From Lates calcarifer (Eukaryota > Chordata > Actinopteri > Centropomidae): a stretch of 64,000 bases of DNA. Where the stretch lies: the NCBI RefSeq assembly GCF_001640805.2, contig NC_066852.1, forward strand, positions 8,044,194 to 8,108,193. Reading direction: 5' to 3'. Each line of letters opens with the position of its first letter. The first letter of the stretch is position 1. The position numbers and the translations under genes are program-made. Of the stretch, positions 1-13,265 are shown one piece after another. Below the pieces are notes generated by a model, which was given only the letters and a program-made list of their open reading frames with translations, did not search any database and was not told where the DNA came from.

Positions 1-2649
1 ATGGAACAGCTCCAGAGTGTACTATATCAGTGTGCACCGAGAAAAATGTGTAATATACAACAGTAACACAGGGACATGACAAAATGATGAAAAGTGTCTC
101 TCCAATGAAGAACTTGGATAGTAAAAGTGAGGTTGTAGATTATGTGCACTAGAGTTTCAGAGAAGAAATGAAGAGAGAAACAGCTTAATACGAAAGAGAA
201 ACATCTGCAGAATCAAATTATTATTATTCATGTTAGATAATTGCACAAACATACAAATTATCTGAATGAGAGAAATATAAAACACTTTCTAAAAATGTTA
301 GAGAGAAGTAGGAGTAGTGCATTCAATATGGTGCTGATGAAATGAGACTTAACTTTATCTGCTTCAACAATGCAAGAAGCAGTGGTGAAAGTGGAAGAAG
401 TGGTTCTCTTTGGATATTTACTGAAATATAAACAGACTCTTTAAATTTATTTTCTGCACTTTTTATCATTCACAACATAAATGGCATACTGCTGGCTTGT
501 CTGTCAGTCGTGCACTTGCCTAAAGCAGTGAGGTTTCCTGCCTGTCAATCATTTGATATGGCTTCAGTGGTGTCCATGGAGATTTTAGAGTGGTTGTATC
601 TATGACAAGAAGATAACTAATTTTCCACCCACAGTTTATTGGAAATTTGGGTGCTTTAGATAAAATATGACACTTTCAGGAGCATTATGGTATTAAAGAA
701 TTTTGTTTTTTAAGAAATCCACTGTATTGTCTGCACTTCATAGCTTTTTTGTTCCTTACAGTAGTCAGAACGCACTAAAATGTGCCAAAAGTTGAGTGAA
801 TGTTCCTACAGAAGCCCAGTATTCATATTAAATGGTGTTTGACCTATCATTAGGCTCTGTGATGGGCCACCATAACTACTACTACTGGGCCCTTTGAGAG
901 GCAGCACCATTCTCTATAGCCCTGTCCTGACATACCCTGCCTTAAGTGCTGTCTTTAAATCCTACACTCAAAGCCAAGCAAAGAGCAAATACTCAGAGGC
1001 CTGATCTGGCTTTATATCTACTGTACATTGTATCTGCTTAGAGTGGCTGGCCCAACAGGCTTGAATGTCAACTTCATATGAATTCAGTGGCCAGTCTATG
1101 TATATCTGGCTCCACCAGTCTTACCAATAGCCTCTCGTTAGCAACCTAGCTAGTAGGAGAAAGCTTTCCCATCATACAAAAGAAAAGGCCATGGTATTAA
1201 CTGAATTTATGTGTGAGTTTAGAGGCCAGTCATGGGCATCCTCTCAATAACTGGTGTTTGGTTAAATTGGGCCCATGACACAGAGAGGCCTCAGTAGTGT
1301 GTTCCACCAAACACTGAACACAGTCCTCTGTAGCATGGTATCTTCTTGTCTTGTAATATTTATGACCGTCTACCACCGGCATGCTAGCTAACAACCAGCA
1401 GACAACCTGTCAAGCTAACTAACATATCACTGGCAGCAACTGCCCAGTCTGCATGCTAACAGTTGTTGAGCTGACCAGCATACAGCCATTTAGTCTGTTG
1501 GTCTGTATTTATCCATAAACATTCTCAAGGTTGCATTGTTTTCTCTGGCTTTTTGCTGCATTTCATCATAATATTTCTCTGGTATACACATTCAAATTGG
1601 ACTTTTATTCCTTCACAAAATTGTGGCCAAAATCACTTCCCTTTGCTGTGTTAGCGTTTTGGCAAAAACTGGCTGAACACTCACTTGTTACCTGTTTGTT
1701 ACAGTATGCTAATACGAGAGCAGCCTGATGTCATTTGATTTGCATGCTTCTCCAGGAAAGCTTAGTTTTGTGTATGTGGTTGTTTTATGTGCATTAAAGG
1801 AACAGTGCATTTACATTTGGCTCCATTTAACACCTGCTATTGGTTGCCTAACTTGCAGCTTTGGAGCCACAAGATGGGTACTACCATCAGCTCTACAAAT
1901 ACTGATTTGTTTGTAGATGATTTTTACATGCTGCACTGTACCATGTTCCTTGAGACATAAAAGATGTTGCATTTAAAAAAGATGTTATCTGACAGATTAA
2001 AAGTACTAAACGTTCGCTGTTGACAGTGAAACAGCAGATGAACTAAATGTGGTTGAACATTCTCTGAAGCAAAGTTCTTGGATCCCCTCTCTTCCAGCTG
2101 GTATTTTTATGAGAAAACCTTTCAGTTCATGTCAGCATTTCTTCAGAATCCAACCACTGCAAAGAATGAGACTGATCATGGTAGACTGCTCTGTACTTTC
2201 CACAGAGTAGCTATTTCCATCTATATAGCGTGAGCTGAACACCATGAGACTATAGTAGCTTGGATCCACCTGCCTTCAAGTGCTGCTCCTCCCCTTCCTG
2301 TTATTCTTTCCTTTATTGTAAAACTCTCTAGCCATGACTGGCAACACACAAACCTCACAAGTGAATTTAAAACACATGACTGTTGTGAATCTGGTGGCTG
2401 AAAAGACATCTGCTGTAGGCTACTCTGTCTTTGCATGTCGGTATTTATTAGCTGTCAGTTCCTGGAATATAGATCGTTTAGCTCGGGGACTGGGCTGTTT
2501 GAGCATTCCCACTTCTGTTCAATATGAATGGAAGGCATACATGGGGACAGTGTGTATTATTTTTCAATCATCTTACATTTAATCTGCTAAGGTGTAGTTT
2601 TTACATTTGTTCCCATTATTGTATTTGTACATTTGGGGTCTAAAGCTGT

Positions 2650-2970
2650 ATACTATTAGCACCAAACTTAAGATTAAGTTAGCAACTCGCTGGTGAACAT
2701 AGCAGAGCATTTAGCTGCTGAAAAGAACCAGGTATTTCCCCCAGGACTTGCCGAATACCAAATAGAGAGCTAAAAGGAGACTGAATATTGGACATAGATT
2801 CATTAAGGGGCTGGAAACAACTCTATATGACTGCAAATGTTGGTGAGTGTCTGTTGGATAAATAGGCAACTGTTTGCTAACAAGTTCGCCATACCAGAGT
2901 AACATGTGACAATATATCCATGTTGTGTTTACAACTTGCTCCCAGGAAAAATCTGTTATTGCAGGTATGA
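2650..2970 (+). repeat. teleost dispersed repeat ('gagcatttagc' family), copy 1
   Basis: It contains gttagcaactcgctggtgaa, catagcagagcatttagctg, a tatttccccc-aggact block and agctaaaaggagactgaata. Related shorter blocks recur near 5050-5100 and 30175-30245. I recognise the phrase order from many percomorph introns; no family name is claimed. Confidence 0.55.
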
Positions 2971-4226
2971 AGTCCCCATCCACTACAAAAATGTGCTTTG
3001 CTTTTTGTTACTTGTTGATGTTTGAGCTCCTCTGTGCAAAACAATGGCTCCGCAAGGTTTGAAACAAGAAGGCTGTTTTCACATTCATCTGCTAAATGGG
3101 GAAACTTTCTTTGTGCTTCTTTTAAATCTCATTATAAATGTGTAAATAAAACAGACTTTTTGTGACTAGTTTATGCACTAAGAATGGGCTTTTTATTGAA
3201 GCAGGAAACATCTTTAGTGTTGTAGGAGTTGATGAACAATATTTGCATACTCATAGAGTCTGGATTTTTCAAGCTAGGAGAAGGAACAGTAATTCTACGA
3301 ATTTTTAATAGGACTTTTTTTTTTTTTTTTAGGGTGAAGCATATTTAGAAACAAATTATTATTCAAAGCTGAGGATCTTCAAGTCAAACTGATATTAATA
3401 CTATCAAGTATGGAAAGGGTAAATGTGTAACGCAAAATTAATCTATTATTAATAGTTCATTTCTTAAAAATTCTGAATAATATATGTTTCTCAAATTGGT
3501 CTTATTTTCTCACTTCTATATACTGTTTTGGCAGATTGTGTCGGTTAACTCCATGTAGTCACATTTCTAAGGTTTCAAAGAAATAATTACCTTTCCCTCC
3601 TCTGTGTCTAGTATGTCATGGAGGTCAATGGGTTAAACTGACAGGAGAAACTTGTTCTTACTGTGTTGCACAAATGTAATCAGATCCAGGGGAACTCAGT
3701 CATGAAACCTGGTGTTTGCTGCTGTTACTGGACTGAACCCTGTCCCACAGTGGCTCTTTAAGCCCCACTCTGGTGACAGGGAGGCAGGACTCAAAGAGAG
3801 GAAGTGTGTCTCTTTCAGCTCATTTGAATAAGGTCACACATTTATTCTAAAAGGGGAAGTGTTGATATTCAAACTGACGAGTTACTATGCTCGCCCATCT
3901 GCTCCATCTGACAGTGTTTGCCATGTTGCATGAGACTAAAAATCCTGACTCATCCCTGATTACAAACTAAACAACACCCCTTAACTTTGACTGGGGAGGG
4001 AAGTCCCTATATGAAGGGCCTGTGCACTTTGCCACCAGCGCTTGTGTCATCAAGCCGTCATCACTCTGTGTTGCGTTGTCACACTGAAGACTGATGAAAA
4101 GATGATGAACGGAAGAGATGCTGACAGTGAGGAGCCATCTGTCCCTCATTAAAAACAATTGGAGGGAGGGGAGAGCCAGGTCACCACTGGACACGGCAGT
4201 CCTCATTCAGACAGACTTACATACAG

Positions 4227-4227
<1 letters not shown>

Positions 4228-4262
<35 letters not shown>

Positions 4263-4263
4263 A
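4228..4263 (+). repeat. (AC)n microsatellite
   Basis: About 16 uninterrupted AC units, then one ATAC interruption. It lies in the upstream intergenic region. Confidence 0.95.
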
Positions 4264-4689
4264 CTGTGAGAAATATTTCCCCTGGGATGCCGGACTCCCT
4301 GTTTGCCATGGCAACTTTGAGTGCAGAGAAACTAGTAAGAGTTGCTTCCTTGTTAGGAAGCTTGAACAGTGCATGTCAGGAAATGTGTCAAAGGACAGAG
4401 TGTGTGTGATTTGCATCCTGCACAGACTTCATGTGCACCTTGTTAAAGCACCTGTAGGGTGACTGAGGTTTTTATTCAAACAACTGTCTGTGTGAATGCC
4501 AGCTGTTTTTACTGGACATTCTGGGGCTGAAGGTAACTCAGCCATATATGGTAAAATGGTAAAATGACCTTTGTCTTCTTTTAAAGCACCTGTAACTAAT
4601 ATGTCATAATAAAAATTTATCAAATCAATGTGTGTAATGTGAAAGGTGTCACTTGTATGAACACACAGAGAATTATCACCCGACTCAGC

Positions 4690-5125
4690 AGTTCTGTGCT
4701 CAGTGGCCTTTTACCAGCAACTTTCAGCTTATTGTTTTGGTTTTCAGGTCTGCAACTTTAGTGTTTTGGTTCACTTTCATAGCGTCATCAGTGAAGAATC
4801 TCTAAAACAAACCCTCCCTACACTACCTGCTCAGCACCAAACAGCTGAAAAAGTTTGAAACTAAAGGGGCGTAAATAAGTTTCCATTCAAAGCAGCCTAA
4901 ATTTAGTTAACTAATTAATTCTTTTGGTTTTCTGTTTGTTGGCTTTCGTTTACTGTTTTGGTTCTCTCTGACTGATGTTTTCAAGAAAGCTCTTAAATCT
5001 CACTCTGCACTACACACCTGACACCAGTCAACAAACAGACAAAGTTAGGGACAAGCTACTTAACATAGTGGAGCATTTAGCTGCATAGTACCTATGTGAA
5101 TGTCAATGAAGCTAATATTAAAAAT
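4690..5125 (+). repeat. teleost dispersed repeat, diverged copy 2 of the 'gagcatttagc' family
   Basis: It contains ctacctgctcagcaccaaac and, later, aacatagtggagcatttagc, in the same order expected for the family at 2650-2970. The middle is rearranged or diverged. The boundaries are approximate. Confidence 0.4.
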
Positions 5126-7688
5126 AACAGCTGACCAAACAAAAGGAGTAGTTAACACTCTCTCTCTTCTCTAAACCCTTGTTTTCCACCTAGGTGAAGA
5201 AATGACAGTTGAAAATGACAGTTTGACAGTTTTTCACTTCAGTGAGTAACGGTTGCAGGGCGGCACATGCAGGGACAAAATGGAGGGCAAACCAACCTAA
5301 ACTCTGTTTACCCGCCCTCGAGGAATATGTTGTGAAATATTATTAGCGGCTCCTAGTGTCCTCATTCATTTGGATCTTACCTTATTGCTTTGTGCATCAT
5401 CTGCTCTTTTCTACCCCCCCAAACCCGAACCCCCCACCACACCATCTCTTCCATCACACCATCTATTTCCCAGGTCACTGATTGGTAATTGGAGCTGTCT
5501 GACAGGAAGTGACAGCCATCGTTGTTGTTGTGCTCTGTCTGTTGTGATGTGGAGAAGCGTGTTCATTGGTAATTTACATAAAAACCCTTGGGGGAATGAG
5601 CGACCCGGCACTTGAGCCTCCTTAATGGCCCAGTCTGTCCTTGGTGATGATCAGTGTGGAGAAATGATTAGAAGAGGCGGGAGACCCACACTGCAGAGCT
5701 GACTTTCAAAAGACGATTGTTATCACATGAAAGGTTGCAATTCTTCGAACCATTATTTCTTTAAAAAAAATCTTATTTTTTGCTCTTACAACAACAGTCT
5801 TAACCAAATCCCTGATATAAAAACAATGTCATCTTTTGAAACACACAGACTGACTTGTGAATGTGTTCATCACCGCTCTGCCTGGATATTTATACCAGCA
5901 GCTGTAATGTCACGTCAAAGCCCAAAGTTCTGAAACCTCTGCACTTGTTGACAGCATTTCATACTGAAGTTAATTGGTGTGGATGACCTGTCAAACCCAC
6001 AGCCTCTGGCTAATGCTGGGGAGCTCAGGAGCAGATAGGAGGAGCCTTTGGAGGCTGATCATCACTGCCATTAATAACATAAATGGGCTGGAGACTAAGA
6101 CAAGCTAGAGGAGCAAATCCTGAATGCAAAATTCAATCCATCACCCGGACAGGGGGATGGCACCGACATTTATTATTCAGTGTTGTCTTTTCTTTGCCTG
6201 AGGACAGTTCAGCATTTGGTATTTGTGAACCACTGTCTCCAGCATTTCTTAATCCATGCTGCTGTTGATTTACAGCTCTATAATTTTGGTTTATAAAAGG
6301 TAAGGTGAAAAGGTGACTGGGAGATTTCACAGTGATACAGTATGGGTACATATGTTTTCAGTTCAGACTGATTCAAAATCAAGTGCATTTCAATGTTAAT
6401 GTACTTTGTATGCACAAAGTCATTCTCCATTTGTCATTACCATGGATCAGTTCAAAGCTCTATGTCTTTGTGACATATGAAAATTAGATTCTTGGGTGTT
6501 TGGCTTCTAACTAAAAGCAGAAGTTGCTCAGATTCATAGTTATTGATTAAACAGTTTGGTCCCACTTAATCAATTCTGTAACATCTTAAGTATTCAGGTT
6601 TCAAAGAAGGTGAGAGGATTTTAATAAGCAACAGCTCTGGGGAGTCCAAAGACAAGATAGATCTCATAAGAAAAACATGAGACAGTAGTCAATCAGCAGT
6701 GTCTGCACTATCAATACTTTAAAACAAATAGGAAAAAGCATAATTGGTCTGTCAATAAAAGTGATAGTGTTTCCTTTTCTCTGTGCCTGATTGAGATATT
6801 TTTCTCTAAAATGATGTATCTCTTTTTCTTAAACTCAAAAGAATGTGGCATCATATTGATTCACCACACACAGTCTATTAAGGTCTTGCTTCAGAGACCA
6901 GTGATTTGATTGTGGGCTGACTGGATTGTGGGTTGAGCCCTGAGGCAGAGATGCAGGAATTATGACTGTGATGTAGATGTCAGTCCCTTTGCTTTAAGAC
7001 AGAGAACCTAAAATGTTGCCAAAGTATTATGGTGAAACACTTTTAAAGGTCTACAAGAAGATAAAAGTCTGCAATGGCAACGTGTGATTCATTGGGTATA
7101 TGACAGAAGAATGTGCAAATATGCATCTTGATTTCTTTTTAATGAATCAATAATTTGTTGGTTATTTAAAGGTCAAAATAATAATCCATTACAAGTTACC
7201 AGAGCCCCTTAAACCCACAATAACTGCAGTAACTATAGGAGAAATTTAAGAGTGAACAAAGTACCAAAGATGTGGACCAAAACATCAACACAATTATCTT
7301 AAAGTCACTAAAAAGCTCTGTCCTGGAGAATTGGGTGATAATCAAACTATCTATCTGTAGCCGTTTTAAGTAATGTCTTCTTATTATATATTTTGTCTGA
7401 CATGATATGATCTGATAAGTCATAAACATAGTTTCAATTCTGTCCTTTCCCACCAGGAACTGATCTGTTTATGTGTGTGTGGGGACCATGCATTCAGCAC
7501 AAGCCTGCACTGGGCTCCCTATTAAACACACATCATCAGTGACTTGAGTAATTGCTTCATATGCAGCATTTGATTCCATTACAGACAGACTGATTGACAG
7601 CATGAGCCCCGTCATCGCACAGTGACTCATCCTGCCCAAAAATGATTGAGTAGCAAATAGTCTGCCTGCCTGGATGGGGTGATGATGA

Positions 7689-7689
<1 letters not shown>

Positions 7690-7721
<32 letters not shown>
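7690..7721 (+). repeat. (GT)n microsatellite
   Basis: About 15 pure GT units in the upstream intergenic region. Confidence 0.95.
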
Positions 7722-7722
<1 letters not shown>

Positions 7723-8396
7723 TGTATTACTCGCCTATTCTATATTGAAGTGTTGGTTTTGAGGAGACTGGAAAATGAATAGTGACAAGTGTATAGAGTG
7801 GGCCGTCAAAGGTTGTTCAGTTTAATCACATCAGAAACAAATATCAACATTAATCAAGACCAATAGAATAGCCCTGATTAATTCAAATGGTTTATTTGAG
7901 CAATGTTGGGGGGGGGGGGCAGAATGACAGACAGACTAATAAAAAGACTCATTTAAACAGTCCTATTGAAATAATAAACTTTGATTTGAATGTTCTGTAC
8001 TGTAACTACACCTGTTTCCTTCAACACACCAACTGGTATGTTATCCAGAATATCCTTGCAGTGTTAATGTGAGACTATGTAATAGTAATAATAATATGTG
8101 TAAACACTACAGTGTCATAATAGTCACAAATGAAAAGCTCTGCCAAAAAAAAAAAAAAAATAGATAAATGCATCCATGTCCTATTCAGTACACTCTTGAG
8201 TTTTGCTTCTACAGGCTTACTCAGTCTGGTAGTGGCTAAGGTTAGTTAATGTTACTGAATCACTTCTTAATCTATCTTAATCTAATCTTAATGAGTCCTC
8301 CCTGCTTATACCACTGTTAGATTATATTTTAGCATTTGCTATTGTCTTCTTATTGGACACTGATGCCATAGTGGCTGCAGTTCATCAAAAGTAGCA

Positions 8397-8576
8397 TGGA
8401 CTCACTTAAAAGGTACTTTATGTGCATTTTTGCAATTGCTACATGACCAACATTAGCATTAACAGCTGTTTATTTAGTTGTTTTAAAGAAATGTTGCAAG
8501 GAATCAAACTTCATTTCTTTACTCCCCAAGAGCTGTCTTCAGCAGTTGAAAGCAATGTCAATGTTAGTTCAGGTTC
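8397..8576 (-). repeat. dispersed MITE-like repeat, copy A
   Basis: The sequence from about 8430 to 8570 aligns by eye to the reverse complement of 13053-13190. Shared blocks include gctaca, acattagcattaacagctgttta, gaaatgttg, caaacttcatt and agctgt-ttcagcagtt-aaagcaa. It is therefore an inverted partial copy of the element at 12838-13265. It directly abuts the Tc1 relic. The family is not named here, but such elements are frequent in percomorph introns. Confidence 0.6.
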
Positions 8577-9083
8577 CTCCCATTTCCCTGGATTGTCTTT
8601 GAGATATTTCTACTCCTTGATTGGAGTCCACATGTGGTAAACTGATTGGACATGATGTGGAAAGGCACACACCTGTCTATATAAGGTCTCACAACTGACA
8701 ATGCATATCAGAGCCAAAACCATGAGGTCAAAGGAGCTGCCTGCAGAGCTCAGAGACAGGATTGTGTCGAGGCACAGAAGAAGTTCCCTAGAGCACAGTG
8801 GCCTCCATAATTCTTAACTGGAAGAAGTTTGAAACAACCAGGACTCTTCCAAACTGAGCAATCAGGGGAGAAGGCCCTGGTAAGAAAGGTAACCAAGAAC
8901 CTGACGGTCACTCTTGCTGAGTTCCAGAGATCCTGTGTGGAGATGAGAGAACCTTCCAGAAGGACAACCAAATTCTATGCATCATGTCTGGTTTCCTCCA
9001 GACATAGGGCAATGTGACATATGACATACAACCAAATGTGAAAAAACTGAAGGGGTCTGAATACTTTCTGAATAAACTGTATG
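8577..9083 (+). mobile_element. Tc1/mariner transposon relic, internally deleted
   Basis: The segment from 8580 (ggattgtctttgagatattt) through tggaaaggcacacacctgtc and tatataaggtctcac is the leader of salmonid-type Tc1 elements. At 8722 an ATG opens a transposase fragment, MRSKELPAELRDRIVSRHR, which is then frameshifted and stopped. A second fragment (about 8829-8990) reads ALVRKVTKNLTVTLAEFQRS and CVEMREPSRRTT. After that most of the catalytic domain is missing, and the sequence jumps to the 3' inverted-repeat end (ggggtctgaatactttctga). The 5' inverted repeat is absent. The copy cannot encode a working transposase. Confidence 0.9.
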
Positions 9084-9284
9084 TGAAAAAGTTATATAAA
9101 ACTTTGTGAGGCTTCAGAAGGTGCTGATTGAAATCATTTGAGTCAGCAGTGGTTGGGCCTGAAGACTACAAGTTCGAAAATGAGAATAAATTTGAGGGTG
9201 TGGAGATAGGAAGTGAACATACCAGAATCCTGTAGCCTGGTCTTTATCTCCTCTATAGGCTTGCCATTTGAGGCTAAATTAGCC

Positions 9285-9415
9285 ACAATTAGCATAACAC
9301 ACTTAAATCTCCTACCGAACTGTCAGCAGTCAAGTGGCATTGTGGGTATTGTAAGTGCCAAGTTTTGTCAAGGAAGATAAATGTGTGGAATAAAAAAGAA
9401 CCGGAGATGGTTCTG
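9285..9415 (+). repeat. dispersed repeat 'agcataacacac', copy 1
   Basis: Shares with 47346-47460 the ordered blocks agcataacacac, gcattgtgggta, gtgcca, ttttgtca-gga-ga and aatgtgtggaataaaaaag. Divergence is moderate. It is non-coding. Confidence 0.6.
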
Positions 9416-12400
9416 CTGCATAACAAGGCTGTAATATCCTCCACACAAAGCCCACTGACCAGTGAGCTGGGTTCAAACAGGAAGCATCAAACCTGACAGG
9501 AAACCAACCTCAAAGTGGAACTTTAGGCTCATTGACTGGCAACCCATAATATTGGAAAACCACCCACTAAGGAAAATAGAAAACTGAAAAGACTCTAACT
9601 CTATTTTCTATGCAAATGTCTGAAGTCTCCAAAATGATGCCACTGCAAGCAGTGAGACAACTTGCCTCATTTTGGCTAATTAAAGGTGTTAAATCACACT
9701 GAAATCTTTCACAGTGAAATTTGTCGCTTCTGTGCCACATTAAGATAATTAAGGTAACTCCTTAGCTGCATAAACTCCCTCCACTGCCTTCTATTGCACA
9801 CTGATGGACACAAGGTCATATTTTAGGAAACATGTTTGATTTCCTTAACCCACAAGATAGACAATTGGGTGCTATTTCTCCAGCTTCCTATGAGGACAGA
9901 TTGTATATATATTCCATATATCCATCTATCTGTGCATGCTAAATAGGAGTGAGCTGCTAATTCAAACATTATTTGAGACGTGTAATTAAAATATTAAGTT
10001 GGTATTAAGACAGCATAAAAGCAGACAGTTCTCCCCTGATATAAAACATTTCCCTCGTCTTCCTGGGGCTGACAGGCTGTGTGGCATCCTGCTGCACCAG
10101 ACTGTGAAATGATGACTTTCTCACAGATGTGCAGAGCCCCCGAATGGAGAAGAGGCGAAGGAGAAAAGGGGAAAAGAGGGGAGAGGTTTATTAACGGCGA
10201 GGCGTCTGGGCGGGGTTGACGTGCCACTTGGGCTTCTTGTCAACTACAGCTGCTCCAGACTGTTTTTTTGACTCACATCGCATCTCCTTGAATCAAAGTC
10301 AATGGCAGCAACAGCTGTTTGTCCCTAGTGCTCCGGTCTTTTGTGTAGGTAGCAGAGAGATCTCAAATGTACTAAGCTCTAGGGAGAAAATCTGATGAGG
10401 CTGTTTTTCTGAGTGAAATATTTAAGTATGTTTTTATATCAAATATAAAAACCTGAATTCAGGTTCAGGTTCAGGTGCACAGAGAATGGCATGTCTTGTC
10501 CTAGATGGAGGTACAGCAGGTTTATGATACATCACGTGCAAGGTGGAGGGAAATATCTTTTTTTATGCTTGGGAGGCCATGGCTCATTTCCCTCATGCAA
10601 ATGAAAGCTGCAAACGAAATGGGAAGGCAAATGCTATTGGAAGGCTGACAGTGCTGTGTGGAAAATGTTGTGTGACTGGCGCTGAGACTAGCACAGTCCC
10701 CCAGTGTGTGCCACTGAAGGGAAAGAGGGAACGAGCCAGAGAGGGGGGTCGGGGTGGGGATTTCCTTTTCATAAGAGCTTTGGCATGGAAGGGGTTCTCT
10801 CAAAAATTTATGTCACCATGAGGGCTGATGCAAAGGCTCTAGCTCACGCAGAGAGACACTCACACACAAGTTTAAAGAAAAACTTCGAGCCATAAGTCGA
10901 TAGCGCTGATGACTAACAATAATCTCACCGACTGTGCTTGTGAGTGGGCAGTGAGCAGAATAAGTAGATCCTGTGATTGTAGCCCGGGTGTCTGCTGGGG
11001 ATCTGTGGATAGCTGTAGTGAGGTCTGGTTTTTAAAATAGAAATCTTTGGATCTGAATATTGACGCAGAGGCAAAGACAGAACCTCCAAAGCAAGAGAGA
11101 GGGCACTTGTAGGCACTTAGCATCCAAGAACTTCATGTGGCCAGCTACCATCCTCCAGACAGCAGCTCTGGAAGTTACGTAAGCTCCAGATATAAATACA
11201 CGTTTTTTTACTGTGAGAGAGGAGGCCAGCTGTGAGCGAGGACAGAATTGGAGCACCTTGTTCCTTTTATACTTTGTGCCCAACGAGGTCCCAGTCCAGT
11301 GCCTGTGATCTCCAACAGTAGACCCATTTCAGCATCTGCATACTGTGGGGAGATTGTGCTGCAGTAACCTGACACTCAGGATAAAGTGATGGAAGGGAAA
11401 TCTGGAGCACCAGTTTCCCTACTTGCAGTGTAGTTGGCTAATTCTTCCCCAGTTGACGATGAATGGGCAAATTCATTAAACTTCTGCCACTTCATCAATA
11501 AACCCAGATTTTTCCCATAAATGCCATCTCTACAGGGGCTTTACATTCATGAGCTGTAAAGTGCTGTAAACAGAAACATTCTGTTAATAAACAATATAGG
11601 TTTATAATAGACTGAGGTACGCTGACCTTCCATACATCAAGTAACCACAGGGGTATACCGTTTTGGAAAAAGCCAAGCAAGACAAAACAAAGTGAGGTGT
11701 CATTCAAAAATTTCAACCAATAGGATTTCAGTCAGAGGGGAAAAGGGAATTGAATTTGTAAGCAGGCACAGGAGGACAAGGTTGTTCACAAATCTGTTCT
11801 GGTTTCATTAGTTGGAAGTTTAGGTTACACCTACCACACATGTTGAATATGTCGCCTTTGCTGTTTTTCAGGAAGTGACACTTTTCCAGTCCCGGGAGGG
11901 TCTTAGTAAATGATATGCAAAATAATGTTTTTGTGTACATTGAGAGTGGCTTTGCAATTGGTTCCTGATGCTCTGATGGATCACTTTTGTGTGAGCTACT
12001 GGGGTGACAGTTAGAGAGTGTTTTGATGTGCTGCTGCTGCATTTATATGAATTCCTGGTTGAAACAAGTTGTTGGAATGGGAGTGAGTGTGTTAGACCTC
12101 AATAAACAAGGAAAGTGACTTAGTGGCTAAGCGATCTGTCATAAACTATGGATTCATAAAAACTAGTGATTTCAGTCACCAGGATGCAATCGTGATGTCT
12201 TAGAAAAAATAAAATATACAAGGGGAGGTTAAAATGTGAAATGATTTTGAGCCTTGGGGGTCATTTTAAAGGTTTCGGCATTTTTATAGACTAACAAGAG
12301 GAGTGGAAGGAGGATTATTCAACTGTGATGACTGTTTATTAGAACAGCTCACTGAAGGCAGCTAGGGCATCTAAGTGGGATCCTTTGTCATGCTCCACCA

Positions 12401-12837
12401 AGGAAACATTTCCCCTGTAAAGTTCTCACATGATTTAATTTATATACAAGACCTGCTAAAAAGCAAAGATCAGAGAAAATTTCCTAAAATGACTACAAAT
12501 TGATTTACCTCAATATGTGTTTTCCTCTTTCCTTTCCCATTAATCCCCTCTTGACCCCTCAAAATTAACCTGCCAGGTTGGGAAACACTAGATTAACTAC
12601 TGAGTTGTTTACAAAGTACAACAGTGAAATGCTTCTTATGCATTATTGCATTAATATTAATAATAAAATTATATAAAGTATGGTAACTGCTTTCTGAGTA
12701 CATTTGTATATTTACTTTGATACTTTACGTACTGATAATGCTGTAGTTTTATTAACTCTAAGTAAACTTTTGAATTCAGAACTTTTAATTGTGCTGGATG
12801 TTTTTTTTTTGGGGGGGGGTTGAATTAGCACTTTCAC

Positions 12838-13265
12838 TTAAAGGTGTTAAATGTTCATTTTGCTATCATCACATGGCCAATATTAACAGTAACAGCCCTT
12901 TGGTCAGTGTTGCTTCTCCATCTGCTCATGTTGGACTGAGGGCAGACGTTACAATGACTTACTCACTGTCGCAAAGTGGTATTACGATACAAGAAGGACC
13001 AGGGCTAGCTTTAGTGGAAGAGAAGAAGTTATAGAAACAGAAGCAACACAATAGTTAACACTGATGTTGCTTTAAACTGCTGGAGAAAGCTCTCGGTGAA
13101 TAAAGGAATGAAGTTTGATGAGGAACTCAACATTTCCTCTAGACTGGTAAGTAAACAGTTGCTAATGCTAACACTGGCTGTGTAGCTATAGCAGAAACTT
13201 ACAGATAGCACCATTTTGTAAGGGATCAAAGTGCTTCTTCCACTATTGAATGTTTCTAATTGATA
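12838..13265 (+). repeat. dispersed MITE-like repeat, copy B (longer copy)
   Basis: This copy carries cacttaaaggtg and tcacatggccaatattaac at the left. At the right it carries the roughly complementary block gctaatgctaacactggctg-tgtagctat, which gives it subterminal inverted-repeat character. The middle (13053-13140) matches copy A in reverse. It has no coding capacity. Confidence 0.6.

Noticed and set aside
8722..9017. Possible functional transposase gene
   Set aside because: The frame is broken by a deletion and stops, the catalytic domain is missing, and the 5' inverted repeat is absent.
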